Shown here one piece after another: positions 1 to 8,070 of a stretch of DNA of 64,000 nucleotides (the first letter of the stretch is position 1; each line of letters begins with the position of its first letter). The stretch spans positions 1-64,000 of the forward strand of contig NZ_JAGGKH010000009.1 of NCBI RefSeq assembly GCF_017873565.1, in the 5' to 3' direction. A program made the translations under genes and the position numbers. Below the pieces are notes generated by a model that made no database searches, was not told the DNA's origin, and saw only the letters and a program-made list of their open reading frames with translations. This stretch comes from Lederbergia galactosidilytica (GTDB taxonomy: Bacteria > Bacillota > Bacilli > Bacillales > Bacillaceae_C).

Positions 1-131
1 CCCCCCTCAAGATGAGATTTCCCTGGCTTTATAGCCTAAGACCCCTGAAAGATGATCAGGTTGATAGGTCCGAGGTAGAAGTGTGGTGACACATGTAGCT
101 GACGGATACTAATCGGTCAAGGACTTAATCA
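1..131 (+). rRNA. 23S ribosomal RNA, 3' end (partial)
   Basis: The first 131 bases match the conserved 3' end of Bacillus 23S rRNA, including the segment around GATGATCAGGTTGATAGG and the terminal GGACTTAATCA. The 5' part of the gene lies outside the window. The exact mature end is an estimate from family knowledge. Confidence 0.95.
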
Positions 132-135
132 AATA

Positions 136-287
136 AAAAGCGTAGGTGCCTGTTTAGCGACGTATAAATTTAAAGGCTTCTGACGAGATAAAGGAAACAC
201 GATGAGCCCGTAGCGTGAATCGATGTTGACTTATCGTAGGAAGAAACCGTAAATTTACTAGTCGCTAGGCACCGGAGCTAGATTCAA
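136..287 (+). repeat. Dispersed repeat (copy a) inside the 23S-5S spacer
   Basis: This stretch starts at AAAAGCGTAGGTGCCTG and ends at GGAGCTAGATTC. It is clearly related to copies at 56769-56916 and 56921-57071 and to the ends of the composites at 57077-57472 and 61540-61722. Shared blocks include CTGACGAGATAAAGGAAAC, GATGTTGACTTATCGTA and GCTAGGC. The termini are roughly complementary (GCGcc... / ...GgcGC), so the whole unit can form a stem. It is not part of a normal rRNA spacer and looks like an inserted mobile repeat. Confidence 0.85.
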
Positions 288-350
288 AAGTGTAGCTTCT
301 CTATGTCTTCTTCTTTATCTGGTTTTGAGAGAATAATTTTTAAAAAACTC

Positions 351-379
351 TTGCTTTCTACATAAAAATACATTATAAT
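351..379 (+). promoter_or_regulatory. Candidate sigma-A promoter upstream of 5S rRNA and the tRNA array
   Basis: TTGCTT at 351-356 is followed after 17 bases by TATAAT at 374-379; a second TATAAT sits at 381-386. Spacing and the -10 hexamer are ideal for sigma-A. It lies between the inserted repeat and 5S rRNA, so the 5S gene and 21 tRNAs could be transcribed independently of the upstream 16S-23S genes. This is inference from sequence only. Confidence 0.55.
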
Positions 380-470
380 ATATAATGTCGATTGATAAGG
401 AAAGAATTTCCGGTAAAACATTTTTAAAATGTTTTTGATACAGAAGATAGTATAAGGAATACAAATATAG

Positions 471-587
471 TCTGGTGGCAATAGCGAAGAGGTCACACCC
501 GTTCCCATCCCGAACACGGCAGTTAAGCTCTTCAGCGCCGATGGTAATAAGGGGCTTCCCCTTGTGAGAGCAGGACGTTGCCAGGCA
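471..587 (+). rRNA. 5S ribosomal RNA
   Basis: About 117 bases match Bacillus 5S rRNA: the start TCTGGTGGCAATAGCGAAGA, the loop segment CCCGAACACGG, and the closing GACGTTGCCAGGC that pairs with the 5' end. It directly follows the enlarged spacer and is separated from tRNA-Val by only a few bases. Confidence 0.95.
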
Positions 588-592
588 ATAAT

Positions 593-668
593 GGAGGATT
601 AGCTCAGCTGGGAGAGCATCTGCCTTACAAGCAGAGGGTCGGCGGTTCGAACCCGTCATCCTCCACCA
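593..668 (+). tRNA. tRNA-Val (anticodon TAC)
   Basis: Cloverleaf with 7-bp acceptor stem GGAGGAT, anticodon loop CTTACAA and encoded CCA. First gene of the 21-tRNA array. Confidence 0.95.
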
Positions 669-682
669 TTAATCAATATTAT

Positions 683-758
<76 letters not shown>

Positions 759-763
759 TGGAC

Positions 764-839
764 GAGCCATTAGCTCAGTCGGTAGAGCATCTGACTTTTA
801 ATCAGAGGGTCGCAGGTTCGAATCCTGCATGGCTCACCA
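764..839 (+). tRNA. tRNA-Lys (TTT)
   Basis: Acceptor GAGCCAT pairs with ATGGCTC; anticodon loop CTTTTAA; CCA encoded. Confidence 0.95.
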
Positions 840-864
840 TTTAATTGTTATCCCAATTCATCGA

Positions 865-946
865 GCGGGTGTGGTGGAATTGGCAGACACGCTAGACTTA
901 GGATCTAGTGCCGCAAGGCGTGGGGGTTCGACTCCCTTCACCCGCA
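865..946 (+). tRNA. tRNA-Leu (TAG)
   Basis: Class II tRNA with a long variable arm (TGCCGCAAGGCGT); acceptor GCGGGTG; anticodon loop CTTAGGA. CCA is not encoded. Confidence 0.95.
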
Positions 947-975
947 CTCAAAACATTTTACAAACACCCAAATCT

Positions 976-1050
976 GCGGAAGTAGTTCAGTGGTAGAACA
1001 CCACCTTGCCAAGGTGGGGGTCGCGGGTTCGAATCCCGTCTTCCGCTCCA
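976..1050 (+). tRNA. tRNA-Gly (GCC)
   Basis: Acceptor GCGGAAG pairs with CTTCCGC; anticodon loop TTGCCAA; CCA encoded. Confidence 0.95.
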
Positions 1051-1056
1051 GATTAT

Positions 1057-1142
1057 GCCGGGGTGGCGGAACAGGCAGACGCACAGGACTTAAAATCCTG
1101 CGGTAGGTGACTACCGTACCGGTTCGATTCCGGTTCTCGGCA
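1057..1142 (+). tRNA. tRNA-Leu (TAA)
   Basis: Class II tRNA with a long variable arm (CGGTAGGTGACTACCG); anticodon loop CTTAAAA. CCA is not encoded. Confidence 0.94.
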
Positions 1143-1148
1143 TTTTTA

Positions 1149-1225
1149 GCGCCCGTAGCTCAATTGGATAGAGCGTTTGACTACGGATCAAGAGGTTAGG
1201 GGTTCGACTCCTCTCGGGCGCGCCA
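1149..1225 (+). tRNA. tRNA-Arg (ACG)
   Basis: Acceptor GCGCCCG pairs with CGGGCGC; anticodon loop CTACGGA; CCA encoded. Confidence 0.95.
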
Positions 1226-1303
1226 ATTCTAAAAAAGTAGAATTTGGAATAATAATGGTTTACCAAATTTATAACATCCAACATTCTATTTCTCACATTA
1301 AAA

Positions 1304-1377
1304 CGGGAAGTAGCTCAGCTTGGTAGAGCACTTGGTTTGGGACCAAGGGGTCGCAGGTTCGAATCCTGTCTTCCCGA
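1304..1377 (+). tRNA. tRNA-Pro (TGG)
   Basis: Acceptor CGGGAAG pairs with CTTCCCG; anticodon loop TTTGGGA. CCA is not encoded. Confidence 0.95.
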
Positions 1378-1389
1378 TTATTCTTTTAT

Positions 1390-1465
1390 GGGGCCTTAGC
1401 TCAGCTGGGAGAGCGCCTGCCTTGCACGCAGGAGGTCAGCGGTTCGATCCCGCTAGGCTCCACCA
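1390..1465 (+). tRNA. tRNA-Ala (TGC)
   Basis: Acceptor GGGGCCT; anticodon loop CTTGCAC; CCA encoded. Confidence 0.95.
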
Positions 1466-1486
1466 TTAATGTGAAAACAACCATAT

Positions 1487-1560
1487 GGCGGTGTAGCTCA
1501 GCTGGCTAGAGCGTACGGTTCATACCCGTGAGGTCGGGGGTTCGATCCCCTCCGCCGCTA
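1487..1560 (+). tRNA. tRNA-Met, elongator (CAT)
   Basis: Acceptor GGCGGTG pairs with CGCCGCT; anticodon loop TTCATAC. It matches the elongator Met tRNA of Bacillus from memory of that sequence. CCA is not encoded. Confidence 0.9.
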
Positions 1561-1568
1561 TCAACAAG

Positions 1569-1645
1569 GGACCTTTAGCTCAGCTGGTTAGAGCAGACGG
1601 CTCATAACCGTCCGGTCGTAGGTTCGAGTCCTACAAGGTCCACCA
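1569..1645 (+). tRNA. tRNA-Ile2 (CAT, lysidine-modified)
   Basis: Acceptor GGACCTT pairs with AAGGTCC; anticodon loop CTCATAA. The body is nearly identical to the Bacillus tRNA whose CAU anticodon is converted to lysidine-AU by TilS and reads AUA, and its array position equals that of Ile in trnB. An automatic scan would call it Met. Confidence 0.82.
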
Positions 1646-1658
1646 TGTTTTTATTCCT

Positions 1659-1751
1659 GGAGGAATACCCAAGTCTGGCTGAAGGGATCGGTCTTGAAAA
1701 CCGACAGGCGGGTCATACCGCGCGGGGGTTCGAATCCCTCTTCCTCCGCCA
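1659..1751 (+). tRNA. tRNA-Ser (TGA)
   Basis: Class II tRNA with a long variable arm; acceptor GGAGGAA pairs with TTCCTCC; anticodon loop CTTGAAA; CCA encoded. Confidence 0.95.
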
Positions 1752-1766
1752 TATACATTTAATCGT

Positions 1767-1840
<74 letters not shown>

Positions 1841-1844
1841 TCAT

Positions 1845-1921
1845 GGTCCGGTAGTTCAGTTGGTTAGAATGCCTGCCTGTCACGCAGGAGGTCGCGGGTT
1901 CGAGTCCCGTCCGGACCGCCA
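1845..1921 (+). tRNA. tRNA-Asp (GTC)
   Basis: Acceptor GGTCCGG pairs with CCGGACC; anticodon loop CTGTCAC; CCA encoded. Confidence 0.95.
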
Positions 1922-1944
1922 TTTTCATTACATAAACTTATTGT

Positions 1945-2016
1945 TGAATGAAAGGTTTAGGATAAGCGAGAAGTTCGAGAAAGCGAACGAAAAGATTCGA
2001 AGCTTAGCGTAAACCG
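1945..2016 (+). repeat. Imperfect palindrome in the tRNA-Asp / tRNA-Phe spacer
   Basis: The spacer here is about 100 bases, much longer than most others in the array. It contains an imperfect inverted repeat: GGTTTAggatAAGC on the left and GCTTagcgTAAACC on the right, with an inner TTCG/CGAA pair. It may be a small inserted element or a processing structure; function unknown. Confidence 0.4.
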
Positions 2017-2024
2017 TAACTTAA

Positions 2025-2100
2025 GGCTCAGTAGCTCAGTCGGTAGAGCAAAGGACTGAAAATCCTTGTGTCGGCGGTTCGATTCCGTCCTGAGCCACCA
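2025..2100 (+). tRNA. tRNA-Phe (GAA)
   Basis: Acceptor GGCTCAG pairs with CTGAGCC; anticodon loop CTGAAAA; CCA encoded. Confidence 0.95.
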
Positions 2101-2120
2101 TTTTTAAAACGATGCGGTAT

Positions 2121-2197
2121 GGCGGCTATGGCGAAGTGGTTAACGCATCGGATTGTGGCTCCGACACTCGTGGGTTCGATTCCCACTAGTCGCCCCA
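2121..2197 (+). tRNA. tRNA-His (GTG)
   Basis: Anticodon loop TTGTGGC; the extra 5' G (position -1, base 2121) opposite the C73 discriminator is characteristic of tRNA-His. CCA encoded. Confidence 0.95.
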
Positions 2198-2211
2198 TAT
2201 TATATTGTTTT

Positions 2212-2285
2212 GCGGGTGTAGTTTAGTGGTAAAACTACAGCCTTCCAAGCTGTTGTCGTGGGTTCGATTCCCATCACCCGCTCCA
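2212..2285 (+). tRNA. tRNA-Gly (TCC)
   Basis: Acceptor GCGGGTG pairs with CACCCGC; anticodon loop CTTCCAA; CCA encoded. Confidence 0.95.
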
Positions 2286-2296
2286 TTTTCTACTAA

Positions 2297-2373
<77 letters not shown>

Positions 2374-2374
2374 T

Positions 2375-2446
2375 TCCGCAGTAGCTCAGTGGTAGAGCTA
2401 TCGGCTGTTAACCGATCGGTCGTAGGTTCGAATCCTACCTGCGGAG
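2375..2446 (+). tRNA. tRNA-Asn (GTT)
   Basis: Acceptor TCCGCAG pairs with CTGCGGA; anticodon loop CTGTTAA. CCA is not encoded. Only one base separates it from the previous tRNA. Confidence 0.94.
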
Positions 2447-2504
2447 TTATACCTAATATTTTCTCCGGATAATGAAAGTGATATTGCTTTATTAAAAGTT
2501 TTAC

Positions 2505-2595
2505 GGGGAAGTACTCAAGAGGCTGAAGAGGTGCCCCTGCTAAGGGCATAGGTCGCGTAAGCGGCGCGAGGGTTCAAATCCCTCCTTCTCCGCCA
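2505..2595 (+). tRNA. tRNA-Ser (GCT)
   Basis: Class II tRNA; acceptor GGGGAAG pairs with CTTCTCC (one G-T pair); anticodon loop CTGCTAA; CCA encoded. Confidence 0.94.
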
Positions 2596-2609
2596 TTACA
2601 TAATTGCAA

Positions 2610-2681
2610 GGCCCCTTGGTCAAGCGGTTAAGACACCGCCCTTTCACGGCGGTAACACGGGTTCGAATCCCGTAGGGGTCA
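2610..2681 (+). tRNA. tRNA-Glu (TTC)
   Basis: Acceptor GGCCCCT pairs with AGGGGTC; anticodon loop CTTTCAC. CCA is not encoded. Last gene of the array. Confidence 0.95.
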
Positions 2682-2685
2682 TCCT

Positions 2686-2727
2686 AAAAAGGTAACAACT
2701 TATTTTAAAAAGTTGTTACCTTTTTTA
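2686..2727. terminator. Intrinsic terminator of the rRNA-tRNA operon (bidirectional)
   Basis: Perfect stem GGTAACAACT/AGTTGTTACC followed by TTTTTT on the plus strand. On the minus strand the same hairpin is followed by a T-run, so it can also end yteA transcription. Confidence 0.92.
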
Positions 2728-2762
2728 TTGCCATTAATGAAAATATTTCATACAAACCGTTC

Positions 2763-3512
2763 TCAATCTGAATCATCATCATCAAGATAGCTGTCTTTTT
2801 CTTTATAGGGGATATCTCCTAAGGGAGACTCCATTCCAGTATCATCTAATCTCTCTTCATATTCTTCCTTCTCATCTATTTGTAGAGTACTCCTATGATC
2901 TCCACTAATATCTGTCACACTAAAGGTTTCATATTCTTCCTGGGTTCCATCTTTACTTTCATCTTGATAAAGCTCGTTATAATCGTCATAGTCACCAACA
3001 AAATCTGAAGGAGTTTCCGATGTTCCAAACTTTGCTACTTCTTCAAAGCTATCTTCATAATCTTTTACAGGACTCCTTAATCGATAGGAAAAAGAATTAT
3101 CATGGGCAGGCTCTAAGACATCTTCTTCAACGGGACGGTCACCAGGTACTCTTTGTTCTGGCGAATGCTCAATACAAAAGGTAGTGGAAGGAAGCGCCTC
3201 TAGACGCTCGTAAGGAATGTCTTCCCCACATACTTCACATTGCCCATAAGTTCCTTTTTCCATCGCTTGTAAGGCATGCTCGACCTTACCTAACTCATCC
3301 TGAGCATGTACAGATAAAGCCATATCTTTTTCTCTTTCATAAAAACCTGTTCCTGCATCTGCAGGGTGATTATCGTAAAGAGAAAGTTCTCCAATATTTT
3401 CGTGGGCACTTCGATTCCGAAAGCTATCTTCATCATCTGTAATTTCCAGCCGTTTCTTCTGTTCCAATAGTTCTTCTTTTAAATTTGCCATTTGCTCTTT
3501 TTTAATCATCAC
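2763..3512 (-). CDS. yteA: YteA-like TraR/DksA-type zinc finger protein
   Basis: A 249-residue acidic protein with an N-terminal helical stretch rich in K, E and L, and a zinc-finger-like motif around residues 90-120 (CEVCG ... FCIEH), i.e. the DksA/TraR C4 family with a histidine at the fourth ligand. This matches the YteA/YocK group of Bacillus, whose role is not established; some relatives modulate RNA polymerase. The C-terminal half is low-complexity D/E/Y-rich. Start ATG at 3512 has AAAGGG about 10 bases upstream; a second ATG directly follows. It is transcribed convergently to the tRNA operon. Confidence 0.85.
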   Translation of the reverse strand: MMIKKEQMANLKEELLEQKKRLEITDDEDSFRNRSAHENIGELSLYDNHPADAGTGFYEREKDMALSVHAQDELGKVEHALQAMEKGTYGQCEVCGEDIPYERLEALPSTTFCIEHSPEQRVPGDRPVEEDVLEPAHDNSFSYRLRSPVKDYEDSFEEVAKFGTSETPSDFVGDYDDYNELYQDESKDGTQEEYETFSVTDISGDHRSTLQIDEKEEYEERLDDTGMESPLGDIPYKEKDSYLDDDDSD

Positions 3513-3710
3513 GGCACATCCCTTTCAAGTCTTCAAATGTAGTATAAACACTTTTTAAAATGCTAATCAGGATACTCTAACTTTAATCATTCCTTATTAT
3601 TTTCCTTTATTAAAAAGATAATAAACATAAATACTCTAACCATGAATAATAAGTCCCTTAAAAAAATCTTTTCAACATAGCCATTTATACAAAAAAAATT
3701 TAAAGGCATA

Positions 3711-3752
3711 AAAATAAGTGTAGACAAAACTATTTCTAATTTTGTCTACACC
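3711..3752 (-). terminator. Terminator of menA
   Basis: Perfect 12-bp inverted repeat GTGTAGACAAAA/TTTTGTCTACAC located just after the menA stop codon on the minus strand and followed there by TTATTTTTAT. Confidence 0.88.
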
Positions 3753-3758
3753 TATAAT

Positions 3759-4682
3759 TTAGATAAAGAAACTTATAATCAGTCCAACAGACATTAAGAG
3801 TCCATAAAAGGTATTGGTTTTCGCTGTAGCGACCATTGCTGGCATCATTTCTAATGGTTCTGTTTTTCCCATAAATCCTTTTACAGCTTCAATGGCTTTT
3901 GGAAGGCTTAAAAAGGTAATAAATAACCAATAAGGTGCTTCAGTAAAGATTGTCATAAAAATGATCCAAACATAAGAAAAAGCAAACATAGTAGCTAGTA
4001 ATTTAATGGCATTGTTTCTACCTATAAGAATTGCGATCGTTCTTCGGCCACTTTCTTTATCATCATCTAAGTCGCGAATATTATTGGAAAGCATAATACT
4101 TCCAATCAGTACTGAAATTGGTATGGAAATGAGGACGCTTTGTTGGGAAATTGTTGCCATTTGGATAAAATAAGCGATTTGAATAATGACAAAACCCATA
4201 AAAAATCCTGACATGAACTCACCAAAAGGACTGTAGGCAATTGGACGTGGACCGCCTGTATAGAAATATCCGACAAGCATACACACAAAGCCGATTACAG
4301 CAATCCATAAACTCGTGCTTAAGGAAATATAGACACCTAACAGGAGTGCAATACCAAAAAGGATAAAAGCTAAATTTAAAACGGTTTTAGGCTTTACGCC
4401 ATTTCGAACAATAGCTCCTCCGATTCCGACGGATTCCTCATGATCAAGTCCTCTAGCAAAATCAAAATACTCATTAAACATATTAGTAGCAGCTTGAATT
4501 AATAGACTTGCGATCATCATAGCTAGAAATAAGGGAATATGGACGGCATGGTCTTTTGCCGCTAAAGCTGTTCCAAGAAATACTGGAACAAATGCTGCTG
4601 TTAAGGTATGTGGTCGTGCAAGTTGCCACCAAATTCTCCAGCCTTTATCTGCTTGTATAACAGAACTAGTCTGTGCTTTCAT
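3759..4682 (-). CDS. menA: 1,4-dihydroxy-2-naphthoate polyprenyltransferase MenA
   Basis: A 307-residue integral membrane prenyltransferase of the UbiA family that attaches the isoprenoid tail to 1,4-dihydroxy-2-naphthoate, the membrane step of menaquinone synthesis. The two Asp-rich Mg-pyrophosphate motifs are visible: NMFNEYFDFARGLD around residue 70 and NNIRDLDDD around residue 200, with about eight or nine hydrophobic segments. The C-terminal hydrophobic helix ends at residue 307. It is transcribed divergently from menF, sharing a 287-base intergenic region, so synthesis of head group and tail addition could be co-regulated. In B. subtilis menA lies elsewhere on the chromosome (from memory). 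Confidence 0.95.
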   Translation of the reverse strand: MKAQTSSVIQADKGWRIWWQLARPHTLTAAFVPVFLGTALAAKDHAVHIPLFLAMMIASLLIQAATNMFNEYFDFARGLDHEESVGIGGAIVRNGVKPKTVLNLAFILFGIALLLGVYISLSTSLWIAVIGFVCMLVGYFYTGGPRPIAYSPFGEFMSGFFMGFVIIQIAYFIQMATISQQSVLISIPISVLIGSIMLSNNIRDLDDDKESGRRTIAILIGRNNAIKLLATMFAFSYVWIIFMTIFTEAPYWLFITFLSLPKAIEAVKGFMGKTEPLEMMPAMVATAKTNTFYGLLMSVGLIISFFI

Positions 4683-4918
4683 AGAAATGTCTCTCCTCTA
4701 ATAAACGATAATATAATGAACTTATGGAAAAATAAATAAATGATAACTAATAATTATTAGGGTCAAAGGCTAATACGCTATACTACACATCTTCGCCTTT
4801 ATAAGCACCTCTTATAAAGTTTATGAAAAGTGTCACAAAGTGTCAATCCTTTCCGATTAAATATTGTAGGGAAATGATTTCCTAAGCATGAACACTACAT
4901 TTAACACCATACTTCATA

Positions 4919-4924
4919 TATAAT
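4919..4924 (+). promoter_or_regulatory. Candidate -10 box of menF
   Basis: TATAAT at 4919-4924 lies about 45 bases upstream of the menF start. The -35 region is weak (CTACAT, 18 bases upstream). The menA-menF region 4683-4969 holds nothing else that I can support. Confidence 0.35.
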
Positions 4925-4969
4925 AAAGAAGAATACAGATATTAGAATGTAGCTTTAGGAGAGATTGAT

Positions 4970-6334
4970 TTGAAGACAATATTATCCCCAAATCGCCGTG
5001 AACAATCTGCAACAAACGAACGGGGCAAACTTTTTAGTTATACAATACCAATGGATCCATGTGATCTTTTTGTTTTTTATCAGTCCCAACGCACTTCTTC
5101 AACAGGACAGAGATTTTATTGGAAAAATTCTGATGGGTCATTCAGGATAGTTGGAAGCGGCATTGCGGCAACTTTTACAAGTAAATCTCCTGAGAGGAGA
5201 TTTGAACATATTCAACAACAATGGGACAAATTATTGCAAGATGCCCATATTGAGAATAAATACGACATTCCTGGAACGGGACCATTATTATTTGGTGGTT
5301 TTTCTTTTGATATCGATCAGATACCTGCCGATGAATGGTCCAGCTTTGGTGATTCTTTGTTCTATTTGCCTGAAATGATGATCACTTGTTTGGACGAACA
5401 ATACTTCCTAACAATGAATCAATTTGGCGCACTAGACCAGCGTGAGGGAGAATTCCTAAAACAATGGGTCAAACAAATGAAAGGAAAGCCTAATCCTTTT
5501 CCAAAACTGTTAACCCAGAAAGAATATGATGTAGAAGGATGGCTCCAAAGTGTTGAAGAGGTTGTCGATGAATTGCAAAATACGGATATGCAAAAGGTCG
5601 TATTGGCTAGAAAATTACAGCTCGATTTTGCAGAACCATTACAATCAGAGACGATTATCGATCAGCTATTATCTGAGCAACCAAGTAGTTATGTATTTTC
5701 TATGGAAGCGGAAGATAGCTGTTTTCTCGGTGCCTCCCCAGAGCGATTAGTTGAAAAAGTGAATCAACGAGTTTTATCAACTTGTTTAGCAGGATCAATT
5801 GCCCGGGGGAAAAGTGAACAAGAGGACAAGAAATTAGGAAATGACCTATTGCATGATTCAAAAAACCTTTTTGAACATGGGTTAGTAGTTTCGATGATTG
5901 AGGATGCGTTACGGCCTTTTTGTGAAGAGTTGCTCATTCCGAATCAACCTAACTTAATGAAAAAGCCTTATATTCAACATTTATACACTCCTGTAGAAGG
6001 AAGAGCAAAAAAAGAAAGTTCCATTTTTGCGATGGTTCAATCCCTACACCCTACTCCTGCATTAGGTGGGGTACCTACAAGACCTGCCATGAAGATGATT
6101 CGTGATAAGGAAAACATGGATCGCGGTTTTTATGGAAGTCCGATCGGTTGGACAGACTATCGTGGAAATGGCGAATTTATCGTCGGAATTCGTTCTAGTC
6201 TTACAAAAGGGAGCTCAGCCTTTTTATATGCGGGCTGTGGCCTAGTATCTGACTCCATTGCGGATAAAGAACTTATTGAAACACGGATTAAATTCCAACC
6301 AATGTTACGTGCCTTTGGAAAGGAGAGCTTATGA
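4970..6334 (+). CDS. menF: Isochorismate synthase MenF
   Basis: A 454-residue chorismate-utilising enzyme that converts chorismate to isochorismate, the first committed step of menaquinone synthesis. Family signatures: QKVVLARK with catalytic-base lysine near residue 209, CLAGSIARG near 272, LHPTPALGG near 359 and the Mg-binding GCGLVSDS near 422. The start is TTG at 4970, preceded by AGGAGA at a spacing of about 8; no better ATG lies near. The stop overlaps the menD start by 4 bases (ATGA), indicating translational coupling. First gene of the men operon. Confidence 0.95.
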   Translation: MKTILSPNRREQSATNERGKLFSYTIPMDPCDLFVFYQSQRTSSTGQRFYWKNSDGSFRIVGSGIAATFTSKSPERRFEHIQQQWDKLLQDAHIENKYDIPGTGPLLFGGFSFDIDQIPADEWSSFGDSLFYLPEMMITCLDEQYFLTMNQFGALDQREGEFLKQWVKQMKGKPNPFPKLLTQKEYDVEGWLQSVEEVVDELQNTDMQKVVLARKLQLDFAEPLQSETIIDQLLSEQPSSYVFSMEAEDSCFLGASPERLVEKVNQRVLSTCLAGSIARGKSEQEDKKLGNDLLHDSKNLFEHGLVVSMIEDALRPFCEELLIPNQPNLMKKPYIQHLYTPVEGRAKKESSIFAMVQSLHPTPALGGVPTRPAMKMIRDKENMDRGFYGSPIGWTDYRGNGEFIVGIRSSLTKGSSAFLYAGCGLVSDSIADKELIETRIKFQPMLRAFGKESL

Positions 6335-8070
6335 ATACACATCAACAAGCTTTAACTGAGTATTTAGCTGCTTTTATTACTGGACTTTTTCAAACAGGCG
6401 TCAGGGATGTAGTGATTAGTCCTGGCTCTCGCTCTACTCCACTTGCTCTGTTAATGGTAGAGCATCAGGAGCTTAACACATATATAAATATTGATGAACG
6501 CTCAGCTGGCTTCTTTGCGCTTGGTCTTGCCAAAGCATCAAAGTCGCCTGTTGTCTTATTATGTACATCAGGAACCGCAGCAGCTAATTACTTTCCAGCT
6601 GTTGTTGAAGCGAACCTGTCGAGAGTACCACTCCTTGTGTTAACGGCAGATCGTCCACATGAATTGAGAGAGGTCGGTGCACCACAAGCGATTAATCAAC
6701 TTCATTTATACGGTCAACATGTGAAATGGTTCGCTGAGATGGCATTGCCTGAAAATAGTAAGGAACAACTTACCTATTCAAAAATGGTTGCTCATCGTGC
6801 TGTAAAAGAATGTAAGAGCCCTGTTTCAGGGCCTGTACATGTGAATTTCCCTCTCCGTGAGCCCTTGCTTCCAGCGCTTGATCCTTACCCATTCTCAGAG
6901 GAGCAAGTAGACTACGAAGTTGTAGAGGGAGAATTAGTAGTGCCAGAGGTGACAATTGAGAGAATAGCCAAAGACATCAACCAGTCTCAACAAGGATTAA
7001 TTATTTGTGGACCAATGGACGAACCTCTCTTTTCTAATGCAGTCATCGAGTTGGCCGAAAAATTAGCGTACCCGATTCTAGCAGACCCATTGTCCCAGCT
7101 TCGATTAGACAACTCGCTGATCATTGACAGTTATGATGCGATTTTGAAAACGGAGAGTGTGTTAGAGAAATTTCAACCGGATTTTATTTTACGTTTTGGA
7201 GCCATGCCTGTATCGAAACCACTATCACTCTTTACGAAAAAACACCGGGGGATCCCACATTTTGTTGTGGATGGACAGGCAGGGTGGAGAGATCCTTATC
7301 AGCTTGGTACGAAAATGATTCAAATGGATGAGACGGCATTTTGTCAACAAATGACGAAATATGTAATGAAAAATGAAAATAATAAATGGTTATCACACTG
7401 GCAGCAGATAGACCACTTGGCGAAAATGGCGATTAAGGATCATATGTCAGCTGAACAGGAATTGGAGGAAGGGAAAGTCTTCTATGAGCTCTTCCCATTA
7501 CTACCAAAGGAAAGCGCGATTTTTGTCGGGAATAGTATGCCGATTCGTGATGTAGACAGCTTTTTCCATAAAAATAATCGCGACATTACCGTCATGGCCA
7601 ATCGGGGCGCCAATGGAATTGATGGCGTTGTATCTACAGCATTAGGGGCTTCTGTCTATCAACAACCATTATTTTTATTAATTGGTGATCTATCCTTTTT
7701 CCATGATATGAATGGGTTGCTAGCAGCAAAATTGTATGAATTAAATATCACGATTATTATCGTAAATAATGATGGGGGAGGGATTTTCTCCTATTTACCA
7801 CAGGCCGAGTCAAAGCAGCATTTTGAAGTTTTATTTGGTACACCAACAGGCTTGGATTTTCACCATGCTGTTCAATTATATAATGGTCAATATACGAAAA
7901 TTACAGATTGGGATCATTTTTCTGATGCAATTCAATCAGCAGCGCAGCATCAAGGCTTAAATGTCATTGAAATTCCGACAGATAGGGCGAAAAATCTGAC
8001 TTCTCATCGGAAAATGTGGGATCAAGTTTCCCGGGAAATAACGACTTTCTTACATGGTGTAGAAAAATGA
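6331..8070 (+). CDS. menD: SEPHCHC synthase MenD
   Basis: A 579-residue thiamine-diphosphate enzyme that condenses isochorismate with 2-oxoglutarate to give SEPHCHC. Visible motifs: SPGSRSTPLALL at the N-terminus, the cofactor-activating glutamate in IDERSAG near residue 56, and the ThDP/Mg motif GDLSFFHDMNG ... VNNDGGG near residues 452-480. Start ATG has GGAAAGGAG upstream and overlaps menF by 4 bases. The stop TGA overlaps the ATG of menH. Length equals the family norm. Confidence 0.96.
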   Translation: MNTHQQALTEYLAAFITGLFQTGVRDVVISPGSRSTPLALLMVEHQELNTYINIDERSAGFFALGLAKASKSPVVLLCTSGTAAANYFPAVVEANLSRVPLLVLTADRPHELREVGAPQAINQLHLYGQHVKWFAEMALPENSKEQLTYSKMVAHRAVKECKSPVSGPVHVNFPLREPLLPALDPYPFSEEQVDYEVVEGELVVPEVTIERIAKDINQSQQGLIICGPMDEPLFSNAVIELAEKLAYPILADPLSQLRLDNSLIIDSYDAILKTESVLEKFQPDFILRFGAMPVSKPLSLFTKKHRGIPHFVVDGQAGWRDPYQLGTKMIQMDETAFCQQMTKYVMKNENNKWLSHWQQIDHLAKMAIKDHMSAEQELEEGKVFYELFPLLPKESAIFVGNSMPIRDVDSFFHKNNRDITVMANRGANGIDGVVSTALGASVYQQPLFLLIGDLSFFHDMNGLLAAKLYELNITIIIVNNDGGGIFSYLPQAESKQHFEVLFGTPTGLDFHHAVQLYNGQYTKITDWDHFSDAIQSAAQHQGLNVIEIPTDRAKNLTSHRKMWDQVSREITTFLHGVEK

